64,000 nt of DNA from Limnephilus marmoratus (GCA_917880885.1 OU862909.1:28094351-28158350); one strand, 5' to 3'; counted from the stretch's first letter, positions 33,094 through 46,344 are shown. Notes: a model not told the origin generated them from the sequence alone. A program made the numbers and translations.

Positions 33094-36000
33094 GACAGAA
33101 GAAAAAAAACAAAACTGTCGCGAACAAAACTCGGGATCTGTTCAGCCCACTGAGCTTTTTGTGAACCACTACTGGTCTGAGAGACTTATTTGGTCTATCG
33201 AGAAGGACGCAATAAAAATATTTTTTTGATAATATTTACGTGAATATTGTGATTAGGAACACGTTTCTAATTTTTTTAATCGTTTGAAGAAATAATATAT
33301 GTTTTATTGGTGTTGTAATGCAGAGTCCAAATTATGTTATTAAATAATTCGCGTCGTTACGTTGGTATAAAATAGTAGAATGTGTTTAATAACCTCTTAA
33401 CACAAATAGGGGCCAATAAATAATATAATGACGGGACGCATTTGGATAAAGGTTTTTTTTCTTTAGTTACATGTCATTCTATGTTCGGCCTCAAAATAAA
33501 ATGGTCGGAACATAATGCCAGTAATCACGAGAGGAGGAGAGGAAGATTGCTGCGTGGACCAATAAGATAATTAATTTGAAGTTTTTGTAACCGGTGTGTT
33601 TGAGTGCTGGAGATGTGATTATCTGTTGCCCAATCGTAGCATCTGCTGTGCCATTTGGATATCCAATAGCTCTTTTAAAAATATTTTAAATTTAATGTTT
33701 TATGTAATTATGTCTAGCTTTGAGCCTATCAGTTGTTTGTATGAATAAAATATAAAGGAATTTGATATATTTCTTTAGAGTGATGTGTCGACTTCCTTGA
33801 AAATACGTATTAAATGATTTGGTCCTCTGAAATAAAGTTTTTTTAAACAAATTTTTAATATTAATTAAACTAATAGGAAAATTAATTTATTTATTGTTTA
33901 TTTTTGTTCATAAAGTAGGTATTATTATGTACAATGTACGATTCATTTTTTTAAATCACTAGGACAAGCCTGTTGGACAAGCCGGTTGAGGTTAACAATT
34001 TTATAAAGTAAAAAAAAATATTAGGTATCTACAAAATAATACAGGTATTGAAAGGACAATATTGTTACACTAATGTTTCTTACAGGTAACGGGCATCTTC
34101 CAAGTTGAAGGAAGCCAATACATTATAATGTAAACAGGTTGGGTGACGGAAAACGATGAAAAGAATAAATAGTACTTATAACAAAAATGTATGTATACAT
34201 AGTCAACGGGAACTGCTAATTAAACCCATAGAAAAAACTGAAATCCTTAGAAAGAAAATTTTGTCTTAAAATATAAGTTTCTTAAGAATCATTATATTTT
34301 GTAAAGGATACCAAATAGATCAACACCATTAGCAAAGAAAACATATTATTTGTTGTTTAAAATAAAGTTTAATAAATGTCCAAAGGATGTGATTGCAAGC
34401 TTTTATACATCTAATGCAGTTATTTGGAATAAAGCTGACATTCTCACATTGATAAGAATATACGAATATTTTACTGGAACGAAATAAACGTCTGCGGTTT
34501 TAGAAAGAAGTGATAACTTTATTTATGCGAAAGTAATTATTAAAAAATATGCTTATCCACATGCCTAGATTAAAAAATGGTCTAGAAATGACATCATTGT
34601 CCATTAATTATTGTGTGGAAATGAGAAGTAAGAATTATAAATTTAGTGTCACTGGTCTTTATCGTGAAGGAAACAATTACCAAGTACCTCAATTCAGAAT
34701 TATTTATTTTATTTATTTATTTATTTATTAACGCCCTTTTTCGGGGCTTTTACATTACATATGAATAATAAGAAAATACAAAGCATTCAATGTACATAAC
34801 TGAACTGTTTCAGTAACAATATTTTATATTTGTTTAAACATAAATTGAAGATGTTATATGCTTAGACTATTTAACAAAAGTTACTTGATTATTGTCATAT
34901 AATAAATACGATTAATTTATCAACGCCTTCTGAACTTAATATATAATTCACTCTTTGAAATCTGGATAGCGAGAGAACCCTTGAAAATCTCACCCACCAA
35001 TATTTGCCATTCACATTACGGCGAAAATTACACCTTTGCAATGGCTTGTCTTTGTAATTTGTACTCTCAAACCTCACGAGAGGTACTTTTTTCGCAACCA
35101 ATTATATTTCCTTATTTTTCACATCTAATTCCTTATCCTCAGAAAGACGTTGTATTTTTTAACATTCATTCAATGTGGAATAAAACCTTACATACCTACC
35201 TATGAAGATGTATGTTTTTTCACTATTTCGCTTAGTTGGAAGAAAGTGCCTTCAGGCAAAATGTCTACCTTTTAACAAAGGCTAAATTGTGTTTAAATTT
35301 TCATATAATAAAAGATCGCAGACAAATTCAATAACAAAGCTCTTCTCGATTTCTTTTTGTTCGGCGCAGCCATTGATTAATCGAGCTTTCATGCTCAGTA
35401 CATTCAAAAGAGAAAAAAAACAACAACAATCAAAGTAGCAGTCCCAACTGTCATTTTTAAAATGGTTGTTAATAAATAAGTCGAAGAAATCCCTTCCGAT
35501 CGGCGGATTGAAGTGGGAGCCGATTATTTATTAGATTTTTTCTCGAGATGGTATCTGTCACTTCGCGTTAAAAGCGAGGATGGTTCGCCCGCGGCGGGAT
35601 GCTGCATGTATGTGTATACATACTCCGCCAATACAGTAATTCTGCCAGGTTTCACAACAAGACGAACGATCAAAGTGAAAGATTTCAGCGAAAAGCATAT
35701 TGCCGCGGAATGACCACTCACGAGGTGGCGCGGCGTGCAACACATGGGCGATTATTAAATAATTTCGACGGCATGTATCCAATTGCATATTATTTATCTT
35801 TGATGTTTAGAGTTTTAAGCGACAATTAACGTTAGCTAGTTGTGGCTGCGGGTCATCATTAAATGAATAGCAATAATCCTATCTGGCATCATTATTCAAC
35901 TAATGGAAGAGTCGTGATGACGAAAGACGTGAACTCTTTCCACTCAAAGAGACACAGCTTGTACAGACGCTTTAAAATACAATCAAAATGATCATTAAAT

Positions 36001-36187
36001 CATTTTAAAACACCGTTATAATATAAATATTTTTTAATTAAATAATTATTTCATGCCTTCCGAGACCAAGTGTTAAAAAAACGTTTTTTATTCTAATTAA
36101 TTATCTTTTCTTATTTTTAGTAAAATTAAGTCATAAAATAACGTGACACTGCAGTTAACCTAACTTGTTAAACCTCAACAATTTTTT
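33094..36187. other. AT-rich stretch, mostly unassigned
   Basis: No gene is visible. A TTTA microsatellite at 34708-34731, followed by AACGCCCTTTTTCGGGGCTTTTAC, looks like the reversed 3' tail of a LINE or SINE; a similar tail is at 17188-17240. The segment 35510-35830 is GC-balanced and unique-looking and may be a conserved non-coding element. Confidence 0.35.
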
Positions 36188-36582
36188 TTTACATTAGCTC
36201 CACCCAGGAAGCTCCGTGGAAATAAAATATAGGTCATCTTTGGGGATGTTGTGTAGAGGATTATTTTAGGAAAAAGTAGAAGAATAAGTTCTGAGAAGGA
36301 AAAACGTATGAGGGGTGAATAGAAATGTGGAGATCAATGTATCTAGGAGTGACGGACGTACGAATCCATCCTTCCCACTCCGATGGCAGGCGACGAGTCG
36401 AGAGAGTCCGGCTGGAGAGTTCTAAGTTATGTATCCCTCAACCAATCTTTCCCGATCGTTCAAGACCTAAGTCCTGCTCCCACCCACAAACGTAACGAAC
36501 CACTTGGGGTCACTTATGGCAGGGGTGTTGGTTATTCAATAAATGGTTCCGGGCGGAACCCATACCCACCTCCCAAATTGAA
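36188..36582 (-). mobile_element. Retroposon family A, copy 4 (reverse, near full length)
   Basis: Read on the minus strand it starts CAATTTGGGAGGTGGGTATG, continues AATAACCAACACC, AGTGGTTCGTTACG and GGAAGGATGGATTCGTACG, and ends GGAGCTAATGTAAAAAAAAA. The start and polyA end agree with copy 2 in the opposite orientation. Confidence 0.75.
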
Positions 36583-37289
36583 AACTTTACTAAACCTTTA
36601 AAATTAAAACCAAATTAGATGTAAATGACAATTTTCTACCACTCTAAACACCGTAGGTTAGTTCAGAAATAAAGTAGGTAAGTTTATTAAGTTAATTCAA
36701 CTGTAAATAATTACGTTTATTTATGAATTTATACTTTAGCCATTTTTAAAAAGGCGTGTAAGCCGCCATTAACAATATGAATAAGTAATAATAGTGGAAA
36801 AGTACGAATATAAGCCTGTGGTATGAATAGGTTCATTTCACTGCCAATTAACCGGCTATTCCCTAGTTGGAAGTGAGCAACATTACTAAGACAGGAGTAT
36901 GGGTGTTGGAATGTCCATTGTAAATTTATAAATTCATTGAAGAAGTATTTCCAACAAGAAGAAGTAGGTAATACACAGCGAAGAAAAATATATAAATCAT
37001 TTAAAAGCCACAGCGGATAAAAGTATAGAACAAAACGTGATTACATATTTGAGTCGTTAACAATATTACAAAGTGTTTAACGCTAACATTATTTAACATA
37101 TTATTGTATTTTGTAAATAATTTTGTCAAAGAAACTTTAATGTAAATTATGAGGCTTCTACGGGGCATAAATAGAATTAATAAAGGCATTCTAGAACATA
37201 AAAATCTAAGTATATCGAAGAAAGTAATGACAGGCGATAGAGGGATAAACAAAAACAAAGACGATATGCAATTTGTAGGGCTATATATA

Positions 37290-37650
37290 AACAGAGTGTT
37301 AAAGGCCTAAGTTACCTGAATAACTTTAACCAGTGATTCCTGACATTATTTGGAGTAAAAAATGAAAATGAAATTTTGGTCTCCGGTCAAATTTTAGATT
37401 TTTTTTTCTTCTACAAAACCATATAAAAATAGCATGTGTTGAACAATTGTGGGCGGGGTAAGAGGTTAGACGGTTATTTGGCTAAGGGACCAGTGGCGAC
37501 ATGCGGAAGATTTTTATTTGTTTGATTTTAAAGAAAAAAAATTGAAAAAAAATCACTGGTGACCGAAATTTCATTCATATTTTTTACTCGAAATAACGTC
37601 AGGAATCACTTGTTAAAGTAAGTCAAATACGTCCCTTAATACCCTGTTAT
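37290..37650. mobile_element. Hairpin MITE
   Basis: The two halves are inverted over about 70 bp: left ACAGAGTGTTAAAGG to GTGATTCCTGACATTATTT, right the complement of AACGTCAGGAATCAC to ATACCCTGTTAT. The ends resemble TAACAGGGTATTAAGGG. The flank is TA-rich (TATATATA), consistent with TA-target insertion. There is no coding capacity. Confidence 0.65.
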
Positions 37651-38429
37651 AGATACGACACTTTTAATTTATTAAAATTTTCCACAGTTCAGTATCGAAC
37701 CCATTTTTAAAGTGCTTTATAATGAACTCAATTTGAAAATCTAATTTAATAGTTTTCTATATCTTTTATAAACATTTATTATTTAAAATAGCATACTAAA
37801 CCAAATAAAGTATTCCAACTGCGTTATCACGCATTACTCCGCCGCCATTTGCATTTGCTGAGGTAGTAATCATTAAGTAATTGAATTATTATAATACCAA
37901 ATATTACATTTTACGCTGAGTGCTCGACATTACCATTGATGTTATTTCCTCAATGGGTGCACTATAACTTCATGGGTTCCATAAACGAGGATATTTATGA
38001 CTCCTGGGTCTTGCGTTACAATTATCACCTATCCCACATCAATACGAAGGTTTTGATAGTCACACTGTCATACAATGTATCCTAAAGATCGAGCTTCAAG
38101 GAAAGCGGATGTAGTTTCATTATAACTACATAATATATATTATTTCTTCTAATTAACAATTAGCAGGACCCCACCTGCCTTAATAAAAGATTAAAACCAT
38201 GTTTACCTGCTTTGTCGCGTTTATGACGAAAGGTTATGGCTTTATAAGAATCTTAATTGTTGATTTCACCTTCAAAATACAATAAAAAGTGAGACATATC
38301 AATAAATTAAAGACCTCCGTCAAACAAAATGACAAAAATAATGCAGACATATTTGTTAACGTTTTTTAAGTATTTAACAGCGCGAAAAATAAATTTTTTT
38401 TTCGAAAACATTTCTAAATGACAATGAAA

Positions 38430-38622
38430 ACAGCTGGCAACACGGTATCACTTCCAAGTACATGCACACATTTCACCACTAACAATTACACATCTGCCCT
38501 GATGATGGACAATGCAACGCTGTCCGAAACGTTGGCTAAAGAAGGAGGTAGCGAAACACGGCATAACACCCCAAAAATAAATAACAAAAATACTTTTGGT
38601 CGTGAAAATCTAAAAACGTGTA
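38430..38622 (+). mobile_element. Penelope-like terminal-repeat fragment carrying a hammerhead
   Basis: The fragment matches the right half of 29853-30211, from AGCTGGCAACACGGTATC to CCCCAAAAATAAATAAC, and extends into CTTTTGGTCGTGAAAATC. It retains a complete hammerhead core (38496-38536). Its right end abuts the TTAA-bounded repeat directly. Confidence 0.55.
38496..38536 (+). ncRNA. Candidate minimal hammerhead ribozyme (type I)
   Basis: In order: GCC (stem I, 38496-38498), CTGATGA (38499-38505), stem II GGACA (38507-38511) pairing with TGTCC (38521-38525), GAAA (38526-38529), the palindromic ACGT minimal stem III (38529-38532), U533 as cleavage base, then GGC (38534-38536) closing stem I. 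All invariant core bases are present. This is the arrangement described for hammerheads in Penelope-like elements, where the self-complementary stem III lets two copies pair. The GUU site is a weaker cleavage triplet than GUC, and only three stem I pairs next to the core are certain. Activity is not shown by sequence. Confidence 0.5.
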
Positions 38623-39056
38623 TTAAGAGGAATATAAACGCTAGAAATATGTCGAATCTCATGCCTGCAAAATTTTAAAATCGAGCGTCTTTTTGCACGA
38701 GGCTAGTAAGCGAAAAAGTGGTTTTTATTTATTTTGTGCATAATTTTTTAAGAACGAAAAAAAGTTAGAACATGGATAAAGTCAAAAATAGTCTTAGCCG
38801 TAAAAGGGTATTTTTTAAAAATTGTTACTTACATTACTTCATAGTTAAGTCATGAGAAAACATTTTTTTTAGTGGTTTACGCTTATTTTTTGTTACGTAA
38901 ATAATAATTTTATTGTAATTCCAATACATAGATAAAGTAGTTAAAGCTTCAATTTATCCGTAGCATATTTTTTGATGTTCATACTGTAAGCCGATTCGTC
39001 GCAAAGATTAATCAAAATAGTATCTAAATAGGATTTCACGTATATATTCATCTTAA
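38623..39056 (+). repeat. TTAA-bounded repeat, copy 2
   Basis: This is a 434-bp match to 6417-6855 in the same orientation, including AAACGCTAGAAATAT, AAGCGAAAAAGTGG and GATTTCACGTATA, stopping at TTAA at both ends. Its left TTAA joins the end of the Penelope-like fragment. Confidence 0.72.
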
Positions 39057-39419
39057 ATAAAAGGTTCATTAAAATTACCTTATTTTTTTTAAAGAAAGAC
39101 AAATATTCTCGGGTAACGAATAAACTGACAATATTTGAAAATCTCCTTCACAGAAAGCGGAAAATGTTGCCTGCGTTTTTTGTACATAATTATTATGTTG
39201 GTACCTACCTACGTTAAGCAACAAAATAACAGAATGAATTTATAATTTTATATACTCATTAATTCTAAAAATAATGTTCAATGAATGAAGAAAGTATAAC
39301 AGATATTAGGCGTATAAAGTACTATCTGCCAGTAATCTCAAAGTAAATCCCATTGAATATAATTGAAGACAAATAACATGCAAGTATCTCACATTCCAAT
39401 CGGAATGATTACAAACAAA

Positions 39420-40031
39420 CAGCGGCGTGCACAGAGTTTTTGATCAGGGTAGGCAGTAGGAAAACCGCCGAATTGATTCAAATAAATAAAAATAAAAACT
39501 TAACACAAATAACTTCCTTCGTACAAGTTTTCGCGAAGTGTGCTTGCTGCTGGTAAGACAACTAGTTGATAGAAATAGATAAAAACAGATGTTACTGTCG
39601 TCACTGATTATTTGCTAATTTTGTTCCAGAAAGCACTGCCTAATACTAACAAAACAACCTCGTAGAAGCAAATTCAAAACGACAGTTCTACCTACTCTAC
39701 GCTATGTGCATTTCATAATCATTGATATTAAATCTTGTATGAAGTTAGCTCCAATTAATTAGAAATAATTCCTGCTTAAGCCGCATTTTAGTGAGGCAGC
39801 CGGAGGGCGCGCGTGTAGTTTCTAGTTACAGTTTATGCCACGTTTGTAGTTTGCCGTTTGATGAGGCGCTCGCGTAGTTTAGGTTGCTCAGCTTTTTCGC
39901 GCTTATTTTTTAAAGTGTGTATTTATTTTTAGCAATAATTTAATAAATTATAATATTATTTATAAGCTTATGTTTTACAAATACGGTAGGGTAGGCAGTG
40001 CTTATGTGCATATATAGAGTGCACGCCCCTG
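39420..40031. mobile_element. hAT-like non-autonomous element with exact 8-bp target duplication
   Basis: The left end is CAGCGGCGTGCAC and the complement of the right end is CAGGGGCGTGCAC, matching 12 of 13. CAAACAAA occurs immediately outside both ends (39412-39419 and 40032-40039). The 612-bp interior has no transposase and includes GATCAGGGTAGGCAGTAG near the left, with GTAGGGTAGGCAGTG near the right. Confidence 0.8.
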
Positions 40032-40039
40032 CAAACAAA

Positions 40040-42705
40040 AACACTTTGCTGCACAGAGAGAATAAATTCGCAGACATGCTTCACGTTTTAGATTTTGTTT
40101 CCAGCGAATTCAATATGGGTCGGCTCGGAAGAAAGGTTAGATATGAGTTGCGAAACGTTAGTGCGGGGTTAAACAATTGACGCAACGGAGTGATAAACTT
40201 TAGAATACAACAGAGACAGAAGAGTCGTGATGCCCTTAAATCAATAATGCCGATTGGCCAATAGGAAGTATTCAAGCCGTTCTCACACATAAATATACAC
40301 CAGAAACAATAAATGTTTGACCCAAATCCAAATCTTCTGCGATCTAACGCGAACCACAAGTGAAATATGGGATAAGTCGATGCTATCGGCATTAAGTAAA
40401 GTAATTTAGTGATACTCTAGGAGAGTTATGACCAGAAAGTATGGTCAGGAAGAATTGAATGGTCGTTCATTGACGTGTTAAGATGAGAAGAAACTGCAAA
40501 AGGTTACCCTTTCTGTATTTATATTGGGACAGAATATTATTTTAATGTACCATATATCTCTTTTATAAGGAAAGCACAGAGACTATGGCGTACGAAGCCA
40601 AATAATTTGGTACCAGACGTTTAGGTAGGTCAAGAAATACCGTCGATACTCGTATTTCTTGACCTGGGAGAGAAGGATAACATAGTAGTTATAAAGTTTT
40701 TCTATAATACTCGTATTAACATTATTTTGACAGAATTTGCAGCTTTAATAGTATTCTTGATTGAGCTAAAGTTAATTGTCAATTCGACAACTTTTTCTTT
40801 GATTTATTGAATTTGCCACAATATTTGTTGTTTTCAGTATAATAATTCTGCATTTAAGACAATTCTTAACATACGCCCACAGCACTAATGTTACAAGTAT
40901 TTCTAGCTGTTAAATCATTGTCCGTTTACCTTAATAAATTACTAACATAAATGCGTACTGAAAGGGTAGGTAAATTAGTAAGTGTGAAGTCAAATGCTGT
41001 TTGTGGAAAGCAGGCCTATTCGAAATATTTACAAAAATGAACGAATTCAAAGTTTCAAACGAACTATCAATTTTATTAGTGGTGTGGTTTTTAAACATGG
41101 ACAGGCGTCGATGTACTCGATTAACTTTATGGTGACTTTTCAAAGAATCGGGGTTTTCACTAAAAGATATTTTTATATCTATAGTTTAATGTCGATGACT
41201 ATGAAATTTTATGACTCTTTGCGGCATTTCTGTTCACTGCGGTTATTTTTAATCAACGTAAAATCCTCGATAGAAAAATAAATATTAAACGGGTTTCAGG
41301 ACATTAACGCATTAATTACAGATACCACATTTGTTATTGGTTTAAAACAATTTCTGAATTGTTGAACAGTTGCCGAATTGGTAGTTTTCTGTTATTGAGC
41401 ATTTATACGATTGGCAATACCTCCTAGGAAAGGTGTCTAGAAATTATCTTAAAATGTTTGTCTAAACGTTTAGAACGCGTGGGTTTTCTTGTTTGTCACT
41501 TATGCTTATCCACTAAGTCACGGCAAACCAGTGTCACAAAGGCGTATCATTTAAATCATTCAGAAACTGAAATAAACTTTGAAGCTAAGACAATAAGGAT
41601 CAATTTCAAATGTATTAACTTGTGTACATACGAGAATCAGATATATGGTGTTTTGAATGTAATTGAAGATGCTTTGTTAAAATGTGTTTGTGAAAGTTTC
41701 GCTTTCGTTTTAAGCGTTGTATGAATAATTTGATTTTTTTTTAATATTCTTATTTTGCCATTTTTTTTTTGAAGAGCCCGAAGCATGTGTTTTTAATGTC
41801 GGATTAATTAATATTATATAAGACAAATGGGTTAATTGTGGTTTGCTTGATAAGTAGCAGCTAAAGTGCAGTAATTTGTGGTTTTGCATTTCTGGCATTC
41901 ACACTAAAACCCGATTTCATGGAAATAAAAAGTAGGCTTAAAACCACGGATTTATTAAAAACCGGCGTTAATTCAATATTTTTATTTAAATTTATGTAAA
42001 AACTAGTTTCTGTTGAAACAAACTATTTATTACCCGTCTCATGAGAAAATACGTGTTGTTTTTAACTGATAATAAATAACACATTAGTTTAAAGACGGAA
42101 AATACACATATTCAAGAAGAGTTAATTATGAGTTTTTTGTTTCAAAATTATGTGTGTCGATGATTAGACATGTGTGGTTTATTGAATATCCGTAGGAGAT
42201 AAATTATTATATATGGTAATATTTAAAAATATATCAATGCATGCTTGCTGCATCTTTTATTGCCTCTTAATTCGAAGGTTTATCTCGTGACCATTAGCTA
42301 ATTAATTGAAATAAATTATTTATTAAATATTTTCTGTTACAATGTGTTACCAGCAAAAACCGATCACAGTCAATATTGCAATAATTATCATTTAGGTACC
42401 TACACAAAACAAACCAGTAGATGCCTCAAAATCATATATGTATTAGATGAAAATATTTTTAATTCTGGTAATATATCATCTAAGTGAGTTTTAATTAGAA
42501 TAATTAATGAGAATCTCAATATTGCAATAACGATTGCAAAAATCCTTTCGTTATTTTTGTGAATAAAATAGTACTAATAAGACTCTGCTGAAATACCTTA
42601 GCAGCAATGCATAAGTTACCTAATTACTCACAAGTTTCGGTATTCAAATAAATATTTGATTATGAGTTTATTTATTGTTCTGTTATACGTGGTAGAATTA
42701 TATTG
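40040..42705. other. AT-rich stretch, mostly unassigned
   Basis: No gene is visible. A 14-bp perfect hairpin lies at 40627-40665. Several open frames of 60-100 codons are AT-rich without protein-like patterns. Confidence 0.4.
40627..40665. repeat. Perfect 14-bp hairpin
   Basis: AGGTCAAGAAATAC (40627-40640) and GTATTTCTTGACCT (40652-40665) are exact complements around an 11-base loop. It is too short for an ordinary microRNA precursor; it may be a small inverted duplication. Confidence 0.85.
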
Positions 42706-42869
42706 TATTAAAATTGAAATTAAAACATTCTTTAACTTATTTCCACTTATTTAAATAAATTTAAATTTATTTAATTTTATTCGTTTCCGTTATCAGTATG
42801 TTCTACGCATTAAATTTTTTGTAAATAAATGGAAATAAGTTAAAAAGTGTTTTAATTTCAATTTTAATA
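42706..42869. mobile_element. MITE with 40-bp inverted ends
   Basis: The arms 42706-42745 and 42830-42869 are inverted with about two mismatches (TATTAAAATTGAAATTAAAA at the outer left). The core TTCGTTTCCGTTATCAGTAT (from about 42780) recurs at 47369. AATAAATATTTGATT occurs on both sides (42647-42661 and 42866-42880), though its AT-richness weakens it as a target duplication. Confidence 0.65.
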
Positions 42870-42880
42870 AATATTTGATT

Positions 42881-45800
42881 TATATAATTTTCGAATCTCT
42901 TGAGTATGTTATTAGAATGCATGTAACTTCCTTATAAAATATAAACTAAATTTAAGGAAAAGGTATGAAATTAGATAGCGGTTTTTCGTCCCTCATAAAC
43001 TTAAGTAAATAATTATTAGAAAAATTACGCTCGCAAAAGAGTAAAGCTACCAAATAGACTAAGGACATTCTGCGGCGATAAGGAAAAGGCTTTGAAAATG
43101 ATAATGTTAATTATTTATTGTAAACATCCTTTGTTTTATAAGATTTTTTTTACTGAATAATTGGTTTATTGCATTGCTAAAATAAGTGTGGTAATAGTTA
43201 GGTAAGTATTTCTGATGATTCAATGTAATGTGAACGGAAAACTATTGAAAGAATTCCGATGACATTTATTGTTCTGAGGACCCGCAGATCAGCGCTGGTA
43301 AATACCTACTGAAAGACAATCTCTTTTCACGGATAAGGCAAACAGTGAACTGCGGCGTAACCTCTGACTCAGTCCTTTATCCGAGAAAACCTACAAGTAT
43401 AATGTATGAAGGTATAGCGCTACAGCCTTACAGCCTCAGCTCGGCCGCATTCTGCAGGATGTCATGTGAGGAAAACGTATATCCTATTGGTAATCATATT
43501 ATTTATAGAAACGTTCTGTACTGCTTACTTCTCAGCACAGCGGGCTTTATCGTGAGTTTATACAAAAGTCATTAAAAAACAATAAAGTTTTTGTGACGAG
43601 CGATTTCATCAGGTTTCAGTCATTTTACTCAATTGTGGGAGTGGCAATTGATTGATCAAAATACAGAATTTTAATTTAATTGGACATTCTTTTTCATTAA
43701 TTGCTTTTGTAGCTAAATGTATAAAACTTGCATGTTTTTATCTTGTACGCAAGATTCTACTTTTTGACACAAACTTTTGCAGATCTTGCACAAATACGTA
43801 ATTCTTTTTCTTTTGCACAAATTACTTTTTGGGAGTGATCTAAACATTGTTTCCTATTGTGTTATATCATTCAGTTTATTTATACGATGCTGCCTATTCT
43901 TATTAAATAGTACAATTAATATTGCAATCATTCATATCTCAGCCTTTCGCGCTGCCTTTTAGCGATTCGAAGTGCTTTATGTTGTACACAATGTTAATTA
44001 TGTTTGCTGATAACGCGATGGAAGTCAGGCCATTATATAAACAGTCATTTATCATTATAATACCTATTTAATACCTCCTATTTCAGAGATACTTTGATCG
44101 TCAACTGAACCATGTAGTTCGCAGTTCGCACACCTTCAGTTCACCAACGTAACACGACTGCTCGATAGAAATAAGCTTCGCGATTGTAATTAATCGACCG
44201 CGGATCGGGTCTAAAACAACCGAACATAAAGCGATTCTTTGTTTCGTATTAGCAAAGCACCCTGGGCTTTATCTGCAGAATTCTCGAGAGATTTCTCGAC
44301 TGTGTTTCGACTCATTGAAAGCTAATTAACCATTTGTACTAATTAACCGACTCCATTATGTAAATGACTCTGCAAAGGGTGTGAACCTACAATAAACTTT
44401 AACGGAATCACCATAGAAAGTCACTTTGTGTTATTTCAAAAGACTACCGGAATGGAAGATGTAGAATGTATTGAGATAAAGGACTACAGAAATTCAAGTT
44501 ATTCGAAAGACATTATGTTAATGAGTTGACATAAATTGGTAAATTAGATTTCTAACTCTCCATAATTATCATTAATTTTCTTCAGGTTCTTCTTCAAAAT
44601 TAGCGATGTTCAGATTAATGCGTTATAAATTCTCAAAATTTGCCATAAACATGGTCGTGATTTGAAAATGTCCGAAAATGGTCCAGATATTATTTTATTA
44701 TTCATCATATTGTGATGACTACACAAAAACGACAATTCAGACCTGCACAGCAAATAAGTACCTACCATCCAGCAGTAGATATAAAATTATAAATTTTTGA
44801 AGAATATAAGAGACTTAATGTATGAAACTTTACCATTCGGCGCTCTTGTTTGGATTTTTCACAAAAATGCGCTGAACAAATCATTAAAATATTATTAATA
44901 TTTCGTCGTTTGATGGCGTTTAGGTCGACTATAATATTTTCCTCGCCTACTATTATAATTCGTCTGTGTGTTTTTAATCCGGGTACTTAATAATATTATT
45001 AGTGCTAAGGCCATCAACTCACTGCAGAACCAATAAAACCTCAAACGGTTAAGTCCATCGTAACAGATTTACGATTTCATGTAATTTTAATCCGGACTCG
45101 GATTCCTAACTGATTGCCGGCAAATGAACACTTACCTACCTGTAATTGCTTTATGGGTCATACTTTTCTTTGTTTTTTTTCCGAGACGGTTTATTCGGTT
45201 GTGCCTAAATAAGTTAGTATTGGAATAACCAGGAATTATTAGTAGTTGCATGAAATTTGTATTTGATATCTGCTTACATTTATGAATGATACTCTTGTAG
45301 GTACCTGGTAGTGTAAATACAATGCTAAGAAACAGGTTCGTGAATGCGTGCACAAATGAAAGAAACAAATAAATAGATATAATATGAATCTACAATGTAG
45401 ATACATAACATAATTATACTTGTACATATATTATGTTTAAATCGCTTTTATGGGTGTAACAAGAAAATAATATTATACATATTTATGTACAGAATTACTA
45501 ATACTTTGCCAATTAAATTATTGTAAAGTTTAAAGATGTGTGAGTCAGATATTTGTAGTATATAATAACACGTAATAGATTCGTAACAGTAATAATGATT
45601 AATGTTAATAAATGATACACAGTTAAAGTACCTTCCATTCAACCGATAATATAATTAATTGCCATTTAAAAAAAACTACGTATTATTCTTAATACTTTAT
45701 TCTTTAAAAACCAGATATTAGCAAATTTTATTCTTCTATTTCTTGGTTAGCAAGTTACCAGTAAAATGATGTTTTTAAATGGATAAATATCAAACGTTAA

Positions 45801-46185
45801 ATAAACATATAAGTCTATTGAACGTGATACTAAAAAGTTTGTTTTCAAATTAATTAGTTGACAGCTGCAAGTTGTGTTAAATGACGCATTATTTTAATTT
45901 GACGACAAATTATGATTATTATAAAATTCCTCATTCTAATGCCTCTCATATTTAACAGGATATAAATGTCGTAAAATAAACAGTTATCTATTATAATTAC
46001 TATACATTAAACAAGCATTTTTCCTATGCATGTTTTTGCATAATGTGAATATTATATAATTTATCGTGTTTATTGATTATAAGTTGTGTGACCGACACTC
46101 AGCGGTGGTAATATTGGAATGTTTTGTTAAAACATTTATATTCGATATGGTACCACACTGCCCTGATCTTGTATTTTGGCATAAC
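42881..46185. other. AT-rich stretch with no recognised feature
   Basis: No gene is visible. The segment 44090-44330 is more GC-balanced and contains TTCAGTTCACC, but I cannot assign it. Confidence 0.35.
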
Positions 46186-46320
46186 CGATTGGGGTATGTT
46201 GTGAAAATGACCGATGTGGAGAAGAAAGGGAGATGGAGAAGAGGAAGGGAAGTAGGTACCTAGCAATTCAGACATGATCACTGAGCATAGCTAAAGAAAT
46301 TTAAAGCATCGTCTCATTTC
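46186..46320 (-). mobile_element. SINE family B, partial copy
   Basis: The plus-strand wording GATTGGGGTATGTTGTGA, GGAGATGGAGAAGAGGAAGG and GCAATTCAGACATGATCAC matches the reverse of the SINE at 63600-63740. The tRNA-like head is missing. Confidence 0.55.
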
Positions 46321-46344
46321 TTGTTTTCATCGTTTCCATTGTCA

